Below are positions 28,500 through 38,599 of a stretch of 64,000 nt of DNA, in pieces. The stretch lies in NCBI RefSeq assembly GCF_022206305.1, contig NZ_JAKOIW010000018.1:1-64000 (forward strand). Reading direction: 5' to 3'. The stretch's first letter is position 1, and the number at the start of each line of letters is the position of its first letter. Position numbers and translations under genes: made by a program. Under the pieces are notes generated by a model. The model was given only the letters and a program-made list of their open reading frames with translations, ran no database searches and was not told where the DNA came from. The stretch comes from Gordonia sp. 'Campus' (GTDB taxonomy: Bacteria; Actinomycetota; Actinomycetes; Mycobacteriales; Mycobacteriaceae).

Positions 28500-28533
28500 T
28501 TCGCTGAGGCTAACCACGCTCAGCCTGACCTGA
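28500..28533 (-). promoter_or_regulatory. Two abutting DtxR/IdeR-like iron boxes upstream of efeU
   Basis: Compared by eye with the 19-bp IdeR consensus TTAGGTTAGGCTAACCTAA, 28500-28518 matches at 13 positions (with the run AGGCTAACC), and 28515-28533, read on the minus strand, at 12. They lie 37-70 bases before the efeU start, where a repressor would block transcription under iron excess. Iron control of efeUOB is established in related bacteria; the sites here are inferred. Confidence 0.5.
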
Positions 28534-28728
28534 GAAACGTTAGCTGCGGAAACGCATCCGGCATAGGGCATATCGCCTCATATCCACGCCTGCCCCGCGA
28601 GAACCTGCCCCGGCCAGGACTTTTGCTCACTGTGATTTCATGTGGCCGGGCAGTGGCGTGGGCGTATTGTCGGATTCGCTTCCGCGCGTGGGCATCGGAT
28701 CGGTAGCGGTCTGGGTCATCATGGGTGC

Positions 28729-30138
28729 ATGATCTCCCCCCGCGACGGCGTCGACCGCGACAACGTGATCCTCGTCCACTGGCATGATCTGGGCAGGCAT
28801 CTGGCGTGTTACGGCGCCGACGGGGTCGACAGTCCGGTTCTCGACGCGTTGGCCGGTGATGGCATCCGGTTCACCGACGCACACGCGACCGCGCCGCTCT
28901 GCTCACCCGCGCGGGGTTCGCTGTTCACCGGTCGCTACCCGCACCGGAACGGACTCGTGGGACTGGCCCATCACGGATTCGAGTACTTTCCCGACGTCCG
29001 GACGCTGCCGGCCCTGCTCGGTGGTGCGGGTTATCGTTCGGCATTGTTCGGGATGCAGCACGAGAGCGCGGACCCGGCCACGCTCGGATTCGATGCGGTG
29101 GATGTGTCCGATTCGCGATGCGACTACGTGGTGGAGCAGTCGCAGGATTGGTTGCGGCGTCACGTCGCCGACGACCGGCCGTTCTTCATGACCGCGGGCT
29201 TCTTCGAGACGCACCGGCCCTACCCGGCCGATGAGTACACCCCCGCCGACACGAGTGGTATCGCGGTACCGGGATTTCTGCCCGACACCGCCGACGTACG
29301 CGACGACCTGGCAGGTCTGCACGGTTCCATCACGAAGGCGGATGCGGCGGTGGGACGTCTGCTGGACACCGTCGCCGAACTCGGTCTGGACCGGTCGACA
29401 TGGATCGTCTTCGTCACCGACCACGGGCTGGCGTTCCCGCGCGCCAAATCGACGCTGTACGCGGAGGGGACCGGCGTCGCACTGATCATGCGCCCGCCGA
29501 CGCGACGCGGGCTCGAGCCCAGGGTGTACGAGGACTTGTTCTCCGGGGTCGACCTCACTCCGACGCTGCTGGAGCTGCTCGACGTCGGCATCCCGGAATC
29601 GATCGATGGTGACTCGCACGCCGATGCGATCCTCGACGACGACGGCGGCGGGTCCGTGCGCACCGAGGTGTTCACCGAGAAGACCTACCACGACGCGTTC
29701 GACCCGATTCGCGCCGTGCGGACCAAGGAGTACAGCTACATCGAGAACTATGCGGCGCGGCCGGCGTTGCTGCTGCCGCTCGACGTCGCCGACAGCCTGT
29801 CCGCGAGATCGCTGGATCAGCAGGATCTACAACGGGATCGACGTCGAGTCGAACTGTACGACCTGCGTTCCGATCCCCATGAGCGCAACAATCTGGCCGA
29901 CGACCCGTCCTGTGCCGGCATCCGGTCGGCCATGGCCGCCTCGCTCGCGCGGTGGCGCGCGGACACCGGCGACGACCTACCCGACGAGGCCACCGGCACG
30001 GCGATCGCGCAGGCCTTCATGGATGCGTTCCACGCCAAGGCCGCGCAGGTCGCGACCGAGGAGGAGGTGCTGCCGTCACGGCGACCGCAGGGGGCCCGGC
30101 GCGAGCTGGCCGGAGAGGTCACGTCCGGCGACCGCTGA
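28729..30138 (+). CDS. Type I sulfatase
   Basis: Alkaline-phosphatase-superfamily hydrolase of 469 residues that removes sulfate from an ester or sulfamate. The catalytic motif CSPARGS begins at Cys58, the residue converted to formylglycine, and is followed by LFTGRYPHRNG. Metal ligands are suggested by HWHDLGRH at the N-terminus and VFVTDHG near residue 228. The HD in place of the usual DD recalls heparan-N-sulfatase-type bacterial sulfatases. No signal peptide is seen, so it may be cytoplasmic. Upstream frame to 28642 is unsupported. The matching maturase gene lies at 34015. Confidence 0.88.
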   Translation: MISPRDGVDRDNVILVHWHDLGRHLACYGADGVDSPVLDALAGDGIRFTDAHATAPLCSPARGSLFTGRYPHRNGLVGLAHHGFEYFPDVRTLPALLGGAGYRSALFGMQHESADPATLGFDAVDVSDSRCDYVVEQSQDWLRRHVADDRPFFMTAGFFETHRPYPADEYTPADTSGIAVPGFLPDTADVRDDLAGLHGSITKADAAVGRLLDTVAELGLDRSTWIVFVTDHGLAFPRAKSTLYAEGTGVALIMRPPTRRGLEPRVYEDLFSGVDLTPTLLELLDVGIPESIDGDSHADAILDDDGGGSVRTEVFTEKTYHDAFDPIRAVRTKEYSYIENYAARPALLLPLDVADSLSARSLDQQDLQRDRRRVELYDLRSDPHERNNLADDPSCAGIRSAMAASLARWRADTGDDLPDEATGTAIAQAFMDAFHAKAAQVATEEEVLPSRRPQGARRELAGEVTSGDR

Positions 30139-30243
30139 GCCCGGCATGTCGATGTCCGTCCTGTCCGGGACGGTTGATCTAGCGGACCCACGACCGCGCC
30201 CCGGTGTCAAGGGTTTTCGGCTCGGTGGGCGTAAAAGTCCAGG

Positions 30244-30271
30244 TTGCGGCCGGTTTTTGGCTCGTTAGACT
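30244..30271 (+). promoter_or_regulatory. Candidate promoter of the stf0 operon
   Basis: TTGCGG (30244-30249), a 16-base spacer and TAGACT (30266-30271). The -10 ends 8 bases before the stf0 ATG, and no ribosome site follows, so the transcript would be leaderless. It separates stf0 from the sulfatase gene. Confidence 0.4.
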
Positions 30272-30279
30272 CGACTCTC

Positions 30280-31122
30280 ATGTCAGCAACGTCTCCGCCG
30301 AGGCCGGTGAACTACCTGGTGTGTGCGAGCCAGCGCAGCGGCAGCACGCTTCTCGTGGAATCGCTCGGCGCCACTCGGGTGGCGGGCCGACCCGAGGAGT
30401 TCTTCCAGTTCTTCCCCGCGACGTCGCGGGCCCCGCAGCCACGCGAATGGTTTGCCGGCGTCACCGATCCTTCCGTCCTCGACTTGCTCGCCCCCGTCGA
30501 GCCCGGGGAGGTCGACATCCGTGACGCCGAGACCTGGCGCGCCGACGTGCTCGAGGCCGGGCGCACCGAGAACGGCGTATGGGGAGGCAAATTGATGTGG
30601 AATCAGACGCCGCTGCTGATCGCCCGTTCCCGCATCGGCGCCGGCTCACTCCGAGAAGCCATCCGGTGGCTGTTCGACGGGGACCCGCTGTTCGTCCATG
30701 TCCACCGTGAGGATGTCGTGCCGCAGGCGGTGTCGATGTGGCGGGCGGTGCAGACCCGGGTGTGGCGCGACGGCGGGGCCGAAGAAAGTGGGGCCCAGGA
30801 TGACGGGGCCCAAGAAGACGGGGCCCAAGAAGACGGGGCCCAGTATCACGCGGTCGGGATCGCGCACCTCGCCGGAATCCTTCGCGAACAGGAACGCCAG
30901 TGGCGCAAGTGGTTCGCCGCGGAGGGGATCGAACCCCTCGACATCGAGTTCCGGGAGCTCGTCGACGATCCGACGAAAGCCACCGCCAGGGTCCTCGAGA
31001 AGATCGGACAGGACCCGGCGCTCGCGCCCCCGCCGCCCCTGAAACCCCAATCGAATTCACGGTCCAAGGAGTGGGCCCGACGCTATCGAGACGACGCCGA
31101 ACGGAACGGGTACCCACTGTGA
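30280..31122 (+). CDS. stf0: Stf0-type (trehalose 2-) sulfotransferase with acidic repeat insertion
   Basis: Transfers sulfate from PAPS to a sugar hydroxyl; the M. tuberculosis relative Stf0 makes trehalose 2-sulfate, the first step to sulfolipid-1. In the 280-residue protein the PAPS 5'-phosphosulfate loop is CASQRSGSTLLVESL, followed by EEFFQFFP, QPREWFAGV and GVWGGKLMWNQTPLL, which closely follow Stf0 as I remember it. The 3'-phosphate region is VHREDVVPQAVSMWRAVQT. At residues 166-188 an in-frame repeat (GAQED) expands a loop. Its stop overlaps the GTG of cysD, so donor supply and transfer are coupled. Confidence 0.88.
   Translation: MSATSPPRPVNYLVCASQRSGSTLLVESLGATRVAGRPEEFFQFFPATSRAPQPREWFAGVTDPSVLDLLAPVEPGEVDIRDAETWRADVLEAGRTENGVWGGKLMWNQTPLLIARSRIGAGSLREAIRWLFDGDPLFVHVHREDVVPQAVSMWRAVQTRVWRDGGAEESGAQDDGAQEDGAQEDGAQYHAVGIAHLAGILREQERQWRKWFAAEGIEPLDIEFRELVDDPTKATARVLEKIGQDPALAPPPPLKPQSNSRSKEWARRYRDDAERNGYPL
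30775..30843 (+). repeat. 15-bp tandem repeat inside stf0
   Basis: Four 15-base units (consensus GGGGCCCAAGAAGAC) and a partial fifth encode Gly-Ala-(Gln)-acidic-acidic steps. Units 3 and 4 are identical, which suggests recent slippage. The reading frame is kept at any copy number. Confidence 0.85.
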
Positions 31123-32105
31123 CCACACTTGGCGAGACAGTGACCACCTTCGACGAGGGGGCGACCGAGGGCGCCGGGTCCGCGGGGTTCGATCACGTCG
31201 CCGCGATCCGCGTCTTGGAAGCCGAGGCGGTGCACATCATCCGCGAGGTGGTCGCCGAACTCGAGCGCCCCGTGCTCCGGTTCTCCGGTGGCAAGGACTC
31301 CATTGTTCTGCTTCGGCTGGCGGAGAAGGCATTTCGACCCGCTCCGCTGCCGTTTCCGATCATGCACGTCGACACCGGACACAATTTCGACGAGGTGATC
31401 GAGTTCCGCGACCGTCGGGTCGCGCCGACGCCCGAGAACCCCGGGGGCATCGAGCTCATCGTGGCCTCGGTCCAGGAGTCCATCGATTCCGGACGTGTGG
31501 GGGAGTCGACTGATCCGTCGGGTTCTCGCAATCGCCTGCAGACCCGTACGCTCCTCGATGCGCTCGAGGAGGGCGGATTCGACGCCGCTTTCGGCGGTGC
31601 CCGCCGTGATGAGGAGCGTGCCCGGGCAAAAGAGCGGATCTTCAGCTTCCGCGATGAGTTCGGACAGTGGGACCCGCGGGCACAGCGGCCGGAACCGTGG
31701 TCGCTGTACAACGGGCGCATCCGGCGCGGAGAGTCCGTGCGGGTGTTCCCCCTGTCGAACTGGACCGAGACCGACATCTGGCGCTATATCGAACTCGAGG
31801 ATCTCGCGCTGCCGTCGATCTACTTCGCCGCCGAGCGGGAGGTGTTCGACCGTGACGGCATCCTGCTCGCGGTCTCGGAATTCTCGCGTCCGCGCGACGG
31901 CGACGTGGTACGGCGCGAGTGGGTGCGTTACCGCACCGTCGGCGACCTGACGATCACCGGTGCGGTTCCGTCCAGGGCCACGACTATTCCCGAGATCATC
32001 GCCGAGATCAGCGAATCCACTGTCTCCGAGCGTGGCGAGACACGCGCCGACGACCGGACATCGAGCGCCGCCATGGAAGATCGCAAGCGCGAAGGGTATT
32101 TCTGA
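31119..32105 (+). CDS. cysD: Sulfate adenylyltransferase subunit 2
   Basis: Catalytic subunit of ATP sulfurylase, making APS from sulfate and ATP with CysN. The 328-residue protein holds the PP-loop SGGKDS near residue 53, HVDTGHNFDEVIEFRD, and FGGARRDEERARAKER, all standard CysD stretches. The C-terminus ends EDRKREGYF, as in the family. GTG start overlaps the stf0 stop (GTGA), and its stop overlaps the cysN start (TGATG). Linkage to a sulfotransferase rather than to assimilatory cys genes is notable. Confidence 0.95.
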   Translation: MTTLGETVTTFDEGATEGAGSAGFDHVAAIRVLEAEAVHIIREVVAELERPVLRFSGGKDSIVLLRLAEKAFRPAPLPFPIMHVDTGHNFDEVIEFRDRRVAPTPENPGGIELIVASVQESIDSGRVGESTDPSGSRNRLQTRTLLDALEEGGFDAAFGGARRDEERARAKERIFSFRDEFGQWDPRAQRPEPWSLYNGRIRRGESVRVFPLSNWTETDIWRYIELEDLALPSIYFAAEREVFDRDGILLAVSEFSRPRDGDVVRREWVRYRTVGDLTITGAVPSRATTIPEIIAEISESTVSERGETRADDRTSSAAMEDRKREGYF

Positions 32106-34018
32106 TGACTCTCACCACTGCGCACCATGCCTTCGACGGGACCGACACGGCGACAAGGCAATTCCTGCGTATCGCGACGGCGGGCAGCGTCGACGACGGA
32201 AAGTCCACTCTCATCGGTCGAATCCTGCACGACACGGGCAGCCTGCCGAGCGATCATCTCGCGGCGGTCACCGACCCGGACGGCGACATCGATCTCGCGG
32301 CCCTGTCCGATGGATTGCGGGCCGAACGAGAGCAGGGCATCACGATCGATGTCGCCTATCGGTTCTTCTCGACCCCCACCCGCAGTTACGTCCTGGCCGA
32401 CACCCCGGGACACGAGCGGTACACGCGCAACATGTTCACCGGCGCCTCCAATGCGCATGTGGCGATCCTGCTCGTCGACGCGCGGCACGGGTTGCTGAGG
32501 CAGACCAGGCGACATGCGCGGATCGCGACGCTGGTCGGGGTTCCGCACGTGATCGCGGCGGTCAACAAGATCGATCTCGTCGACCATTCGCAGCATCGCT
32601 TCGACGAGATCCGCGCCGATCTGGCCGAATTGGCCGTGCAGTTGGGCATCGACGAGATCGAGGCGGTCCCGGTGGCGGCCAAGCACGGCGACAATGTGGT
32701 CCACCGGTCGCCGAACACTGCCTGGTACGACGGTCCGACACTTCTCGAGTACCTCGAGGACATCGAACTCCACGCCCCGGCGCCCGTCGCCGAAGAACTG
32801 CGGCTACCGATCCAATGGGTGTCGCGTCCGGGCGGATCCCACCGGCGCACGTATACCGGCAGGCTGGCGTCGGGGACGCTGCGCGTCGGCGACGAGATCG
32901 TCGTGCTCCCGTCGGGCAGCCGATCGACCGTCACCGCCCTGGACACCCTGGACCCTGCGAGAGACGTTGCAGTGGCGCCACTCTCGATCGGGATACAGAT
33001 CGCCGACGACCTCGACATCGGTCGCGGCGATGTCGTGGTCAGTGGGATCGAGGGCGCCCACCTCCCCGTTGCGGCGCGGGAGATCGACGCCCACGTGTGT
33101 TGGCTGTCGGGCACGCCGCTGCGGGCAGGGGACCGGGTGGCACTCAAGCACGGACCGTCGACCGTCCGCGCCACCGTCCAGTCGCTGGAACGCCGCCTCG
33201 ACCCCGACACGCTGATCGAGCACGTCGGCCCGGGGGAACTGGTACTCAACGACATCGGCACGGTCACCCTGCGGACGTCGTCGGTGGTGCCCGCGGACCC
33301 CTACGCCCACAACCGTGACACCGGCGCGTTCATCCTCATCGACGAGGCGTCGAACGACACCGTCGGGGCGGGAACGATCCTGGAGCCTCGCGAAGTCATC
33401 CCGGGCAAGGCGACTCGCAACGACATCAAGTGGCACCCGAGCTCACTCGCGCGGGCGGAACGCTGGGCGCACACCGGTCAGCGTGGCGCGACGGTGTGGC
33501 TGACCGGACTGCCCGCATCGGGCAAGTCGACGGTCGCGGTCGCCCTGGAACGGGCAGTCGTCAGCCGAGGCCGGGTCGCCTACCTGCTCGACGGCGACAA
33601 CATCAGGCACGGCATCTCCGACGATCTGGGTTTCTCGGCGGGAGACCGGGCCGAGAACATCCGCCGGGTGGGTCACGTCGCGCGCCTGTTCGCCGACGCC
33701 GGCGTGATCGCGATCGCGTCGATGGTGTCGCCGCTTCACTCCGACCGGGAGATCGCCCGCGAACTCCATCGGGCCGCCGACCTCGACTTCATCGAGGTGC
33801 ACGTGTCCACTCCGGTGACCGAGTGCGAGCGGCGTGACCCCAAGGGCCTCTACGAGCGTGCCCGGCGAGGCGAACTGCGCGGGCTCACCGGCGTCGACGC
33901 GCCGTACGAGAGTCCCGAACGGCCGGATCTGCGTTTCGACACCACCGGCGCCGACATCGACCGACTGGCCTCGCTGGTCCTCGGCGCGCTGATGGACCGC
34001 GGCATCATGGACGGGTGA
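32105..34018 (+). CDS. cysNC: Fused sulfate adenylyltransferase GTPase / APS kinase CysNC
   Basis: A 637-residue bifunctional enzyme that drives APS formation and phosphorylates APS to PAPS. The N-terminal GTPase has GSVDDGKSTL, DTPGHERYTRN and the NKID specificity motif, then two beta-barrel domains. The APS kinase starts near 455 with Walker A GLPASGKST (468-476), DGDNIRHG and the conserved RDPKGLYERAR. The fusion is the usual arrangement in mycobacteria. Coupled to cysD by a 1-base overlap and to the maturase gene by GTGA. Confidence 0.95.
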   Translation: MTLTTAHHAFDGTDTATRQFLRIATAGSVDDGKSTLIGRILHDTGSLPSDHLAAVTDPDGDIDLAALSDGLRAEREQGITIDVAYRFFSTPTRSYVLADTPGHERYTRNMFTGASNAHVAILLVDARHGLLRQTRRHARIATLVGVPHVIAAVNKIDLVDHSQHRFDEIRADLAELAVQLGIDEIEAVPVAAKHGDNVVHRSPNTAWYDGPTLLEYLEDIELHAPAPVAEELRLPIQWVSRPGGSHRRTYTGRLASGTLRVGDEIVVLPSGSRSTVTALDTLDPARDVAVAPLSIGIQIADDLDIGRGDVVVSGIEGAHLPVAAREIDAHVCWLSGTPLRAGDRVALKHGPSTVRATVQSLERRLDPDTLIEHVGPGELVLNDIGTVTLRTSSVVPADPYAHNRDTGAFILIDEASNDTVGAGTILEPREVIPGKATRNDIKWHPSSLARAERWAHTGQRGATVWLTGLPASGKSTVAVALERAVVSRGRVAYLLDGDNIRHGISDDLGFSAGDRAENIRRVGHVARLFADAGVIAIASMVSPLHSDREIARELHRAADLDFIEVHVSTPVTECERRDPKGLYERARRGELRGLTGVDAPYESPERPDLRFDTTGADIDRLASLVLGALMDRGIMDG

Positions 34019-34935
34019 GTTGCTGCCATCCTCCGGGGCCGTCACCCGGATTCGCCCCGCAGGCCCGCACGACCGGTTGCGAGGGGTCCGGGCGTCACCT
34101 CGTCGAGACCGTCGACCTCCCGGCCGGCAGCTTCGCGATGGGGGACGCCTTCGACGAGGGGTATCGCGCCGACGGTGAGACCCCGGTGCACGACGTCGAG
34201 CTCAGCGCGTTCTCGATCGACACGACCGCGGTGACGAACGCCGCGTTCGAGCGGTTCGTCACAGCAACCGGCCATGAGACCGACGCCGAACGGCTGGGTG
34301 GGTCGGCGGTGTTCCATCTCTACGTGACGGCACCGGGCGAACCCGTCACCACGACCCCGTGGTGGCTGGCGGTGTCCAGGGCGTCCTGGCGCGCGCCGAC
34401 GGGACCCGGGAGCACCGTCGACGACAAGGCCGATCACCCGGTGGTGCACGTCAGTCATTCCGATGCCCTGGCGTACTGCCGATGGGCCGGCCGCTCGTTG
34501 CCCACCGAGGCGCAGTGGGAATACGCCGCGCGGGGCGGCCGTCACGGGGCGCGATACCCGTGGGGAAATCACGCCCCGTCGTCGGAGATGCCGCGCTGCA
34601 ACATCTTTCGCGGCGAGTTCCCGGACCGCCCGGACGCGGGCGTCGGAACGATTGCGGTGCGGGAGTTCGAACCCAACGGCCACGGCTTGTATCAGTGCTC
34701 CGGAAATGTGTGGGAATGGTGTGCCGACCGGTTCAGTGCCCGGTACTACCGCGTCTCGCAACGGCGCGATCCGACCGGCCCCGAACGGGGGACTGCGCGC
34801 GTGCTGCGAGGTGGCAGCCACCTGTGCCACGACTCGTACTGTCGTCGCTACCGGGTCGCCGCCCGCTCGAACAACACGCCGCATTCGTCGGCGAGCAACA
34901 TCGGCTTCCGCACCGCGGGCGCGTCGAGGAGCTGA
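34015..34935 (+). CDS. Formylglycine-generating enzyme (sulfatase maturase)
   Basis: Copper-dependent oxidase that turns the sulfatase-motif Cys into formylglycine. The 306-residue protein has the full SUMF1 fold: LPAGSFAMGDAFDEGY, LPTEAQWEYAARGG, GNVWEWCADRF and the C-terminal GFRTAG. The catalytic cysteines Cys271 and Cys276 sit in GGSHLCHDSYCRRYR, almost the human sequence, so this is a true FGE rather than an ergothioneine-type relative. It starts with GTG overlapping the cysNC stop. The N-terminus has a Cys-Cys pair. The sulfatase at 28729 with CSPAR is the obvious client. Confidence 0.93.
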   Translation: MSCCHPPGPSPGFAPQARTTGCEGSGRHLVETVDLPAGSFAMGDAFDEGYRADGETPVHDVELSAFSIDTTAVTNAAFERFVTATGHETDAERLGGSAVFHLYVTAPGEPVTTTPWWLAVSRASWRAPTGPGSTVDDKADHPVVHVSHSDALAYCRWAGRSLPTEAQWEYAARGGRHGARYPWGNHAPSSEMPRCNIFRGEFPDRPDAGVGTIAVREFEPNGHGLYQCSGNVWEWCADRFSARYYRVSQRRDPTGPERGTARVLRGGSHLCHDSYCRRYRVAARSNNTPHSSASNIGFRTAGASRS

Positions 34936-35104
34936 CCGACCCGTTCCGGGGCGCGGGAACCCCACGACCCCGTCGACAGTTGTCAGGGTGACTGTGTGTC
35001 GATTTTCCGCCGACAACGCCGACTGTGCGATCGTGTTCGGTCGAGTCACCAGAGAAGTCCGATCATGCGAGACCTGACGGGACCGAGACGGGAGTAGTGC
35101 TGGA

Positions 35105-35878
35105 ATGCGTGTGCAGGGCCGAGGGCCGGAGCGTCGGAACTCGTGGAGGAACGGCGTCGTCGCCGCGGGTGTCGCCGTCGCGTCATCGGTACTGCTCGCG
35201 GGCTGCATCGACCTACCGTCGCTGACCAGGCCCGACATCCCGGAGGGTATCCCGCCGGGGGCGGGTGTGCCCCAGCCCTACATCGACATCAACGCCCCCG
35301 GGCGCACCGCGAACAAGATGCACGACTGGGCGGTGCCGATCTCGGAGTCCACCGGTATCCCGATCGTCTCCCTGCAGGCTTACGGCAACGCCGCCGAGAT
35401 CCAGCGTCAGCAGCACCCCGAGTGCGGAATCGCCTGGACGACGCTGGCCGGTATCGCCGGCGTCGAGAGCAAACACGGCCAGTACCGCGGTTCCGAAGTC
35501 GCCGAGAACGGAGACGTCAGCCCGCCCATCCGAGGCGCCAAACTCGACGGCACCCGCGGCAACATGGAGATCCGCGACACCGACGGCGGCGAGCTCGACG
35601 GAGATCCCACCCACGACCGCGCGATGGGCCCGTTCCAGTTCATCCCCGAGACATGGAAGCGCTACGGCGTCGACGCCAGCGGTGACGGCGTCCCCGACCC
35701 GGACAACATCGACGACGCCGCCTTGTCGGCGGCGCGCTACCTCTGTGTCTCCTCGGGCAACGACATGACGAATCCGGAGGGGTGGGAGAAGGCCGTCCGG
35801 ACCTACAACAACTCGATGGCCTACGTCCTCGACGTCCGCGATCACGCAAACGCGTACTCGATCAACGTTCGATTCTGA
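35105..35878 (+). CDS. LpqU-like lipoprotein, lytic-transglycosylase domain
   Basis: Surface lipoprotein of 257 residues likely to cleave peptidoglycan glycan strands. The signal ends in LLAGC with Cys34 as lipidation site. The SLT-like domain covers about 95-250, with the candidate catalytic Glu in GIAGVESKHG and the downstream AMGPFQFIPETWKRYG, a hallmark of lytic transglycosylases. Position directly before eno equals M. tuberculosis lpqU (Rv1022). The 169-base gap before it has two degenerate matches to the 21-bp repeat core but no gene. Confidence 0.88.
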   Translation: MRVQGRGPERRNSWRNGVVAAGVAVASSVLLAGCIDLPSLTRPDIPEGIPPGAGVPQPYIDINAPGRTANKMHDWAVPISESTGIPIVSLQAYGNAAEIQRQQHPECGIAWTTLAGIAGVESKHGQYRGSEVAENGDVSPPIRGAKLDGTRGNMEIRDTDGGELDGDPTHDRAMGPFQFIPETWKRYGVDASGDGVPDPDNIDDAALSAARYLCVSSGNDMTNPEGWEKAVRTYNNSMAYVLDVRDHANAYSINVRF

Positions 35879-36072
35879 TCCGGTCCGGTCTCCGGCAGTT
35901 CGGGGCGGGCCCGGCGATTGCGCCGACCTTGTCACATGCGGCATCGGTGCAGCCACTAGGCTCATCCCTATCGGTCGGCGCCACAAGCCGACCGTCGTCG
36001 GCGTAGGCGGCCCGAGAGCACGAATGCGCTACTGAGATCGCCGGCGAAGCCGTACACCGAGATTGGGGTTGA

Positions 36073-37359
<1,287 letters not shown>

Positions 37360-37371
37360 TTAGCTGTCCGC

Positions 37372-38040
37372 ATGGCTTCTGAGCGTCGTCACCGCGGTGA
37401 CGGGCGTCAGCGTGGGCGCGATCGTCGGGTAGACGCGCGCTCACGCGAGCGTGCCCGTCGCACGCGGCGGCGGGCTCGTCCGGTGTCCCCGGACACCGTG
37501 GACTCGGTGATCGAGACCGGCGAGCAGGAGCTCGTGCCCGATGCGACCGGAGCCGCCGACACCACCGCCACCGCCGCCGCCGGACATACGGACCGGTCCC
37601 GCACGTCACGCACCCGGGTCCGGGGCAGGTCCGGGCTCGGGTCGCGGTTGCGTGGCTTCGAGATGACCCCGGCGACGCTCGCGACGCTGGTCATCACCGT
37701 CGTCGTGGTGTGCGTCGTGGCGCTGACCCTCGCGATGCCGTTGCGGACGTACTTCAGCCAGCGGGCCGAGTTCCGTCAGCTGACGGCGTCGAACGAACAG
37801 CTGCAGCGCGAGGTCGCCGACTACCAGCAGAAGGTCAACGAGCAGAACGATCCCGCCTACATCGAAGCGCAGGCGCGGACAAGACTGCAGTTCGTCAAAC
37901 CAGGAGAGATCCCGCTCGTGATGTTGTTCCCCGCCGACGAAGCGCGTCGCGAGGCCGCCGAACGCGCCGAGGAGCGCGCCCGCGCACCCTGGTACGGCAA
38001 CCTCTGGGACACCCTGTCGACCCCTCCCGTGGCGCAGTGA
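37372..38040 (+). CDS. FtsB/DivIC-type septum formation initiator
   Basis: Bitopic cell-division protein of 222 residues. An Arg-rich cytoplasmic region (1-95) precedes one helix at about 102-125 (LATLVITVVVVCVVALTLAM), then a coiled coil (FRQLTASNEQLQREVADYQQ) and the DivIC signature RTRLQFVKPGEIPLVML. In the divisome it would bridge FtsL and FtsQ. Overlap-free spacing of 4 bases to the DUF501 gene suggests an operon from eno to ppx. The N-terminal basic extension is common in actinobacteria. Confidence 0.88.
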   Translation: MASERRHRGDGRQRGRDRRVDARSRERARRTRRRARPVSPDTVDSVIETGEQELVPDATGAADTTATAAAGHTDRSRTSRTRVRGRSGLGSRLRGFEMTPATLATLVITVVVVCVVALTLAMPLRTYFSQRAEFRQLTASNEQLQREVADYQQKVNEQNDPAYIEAQARTRLQFVKPGEIPLVMLFPADEARREAAERAEERARAPWYGNLWDTLSTPPVAQ

Positions 38041-38044
38041 GCCG

Positions 38045-38599
38045 GTGACGGTGGACGCCTCCGGCAGCGGTGTTTCCGCGGAGGACCTGGCCACGGTCGC
38101 GAGCCAACTGGGTCGCGAACCGCGCGGGGTCCTCGAGATCAGCTATCGCACGCCCGACGGGCGTCCCGCCGTCGTGAAGACCGCCCCGCGGCTGCCCGAC
38201 GGCACCCCGTTCCCGACGCTCTACTACCTGACCGACCCGCGGCTGACCGCCGAGGCCAGTCGCCAGGAGTCGGCGGGCGTCATGAGGGGGATGACCGCCC
38301 GCTTGAACGAGGATCCTGAACTCGCGGCGGCCTACCGGCGCGCGCACGAGGACTACCTCGCCGAGCGCGATGCGATCGAGTCGCTCGGTACGGATTTCAC
38401 CGGTGGCGGCATGCCGGACCGGGTGAAGTGCCTGCACGTCCTGATCGCACACTCCCTCGCCAAGGGGCCGGGGGTCAATCCGCTCGGAGACGAGGCGGTG
38501 GCCCTCGCCGCGGCGAATGGATTGCGCGGCACAGCGATTCCCGCGGACTGGCCGGAGGCCGAGACCTTCGCACCGCACGACGAGGGGCCCGGCGAATGA
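38045..38599 (+). CDS. DUF501 protein
   Basis: A 184-residue conserved protein of unknown function (M. tuberculosis Rv1025 counterpart). Family marks are PFPTLYYLTDPRLTAEASRQ in the N-terminal half and GGMPDRVKCLHVLIAHSLA with GPGVNPLGDEA near the end. The His/Cys residues of KCLHVLIAH could bind a metal, but this is speculation. It sits between the FtsB-like gene and ppx, which it overlaps by ATGA. Start GTG at 38045. Confidence 0.9.
   Translation: MTVDASGSGVSAEDLATVASQLGREPRGVLEISYRTPDGRPAVVKTAPRLPDGTPFPTLYYLTDPRLTAEASRQESAGVMRGMTARLNEDPELAAAYRRAHEDYLAERDAIESLGTDFTGGGMPDRVKCLHVLIAHSLAKGPGVNPLGDEAVALAAANGLRGTAIPADWPEAETFAPHDEGPGE

Noticed and set aside
34936..35104. ydaO-type (c-di-AMP) riboswitch before the LpqU-like gene
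   Set aside because: Such elements precede some actinobacterial wall hydrolase genes, but the conserved core was not found in the 169 bases.
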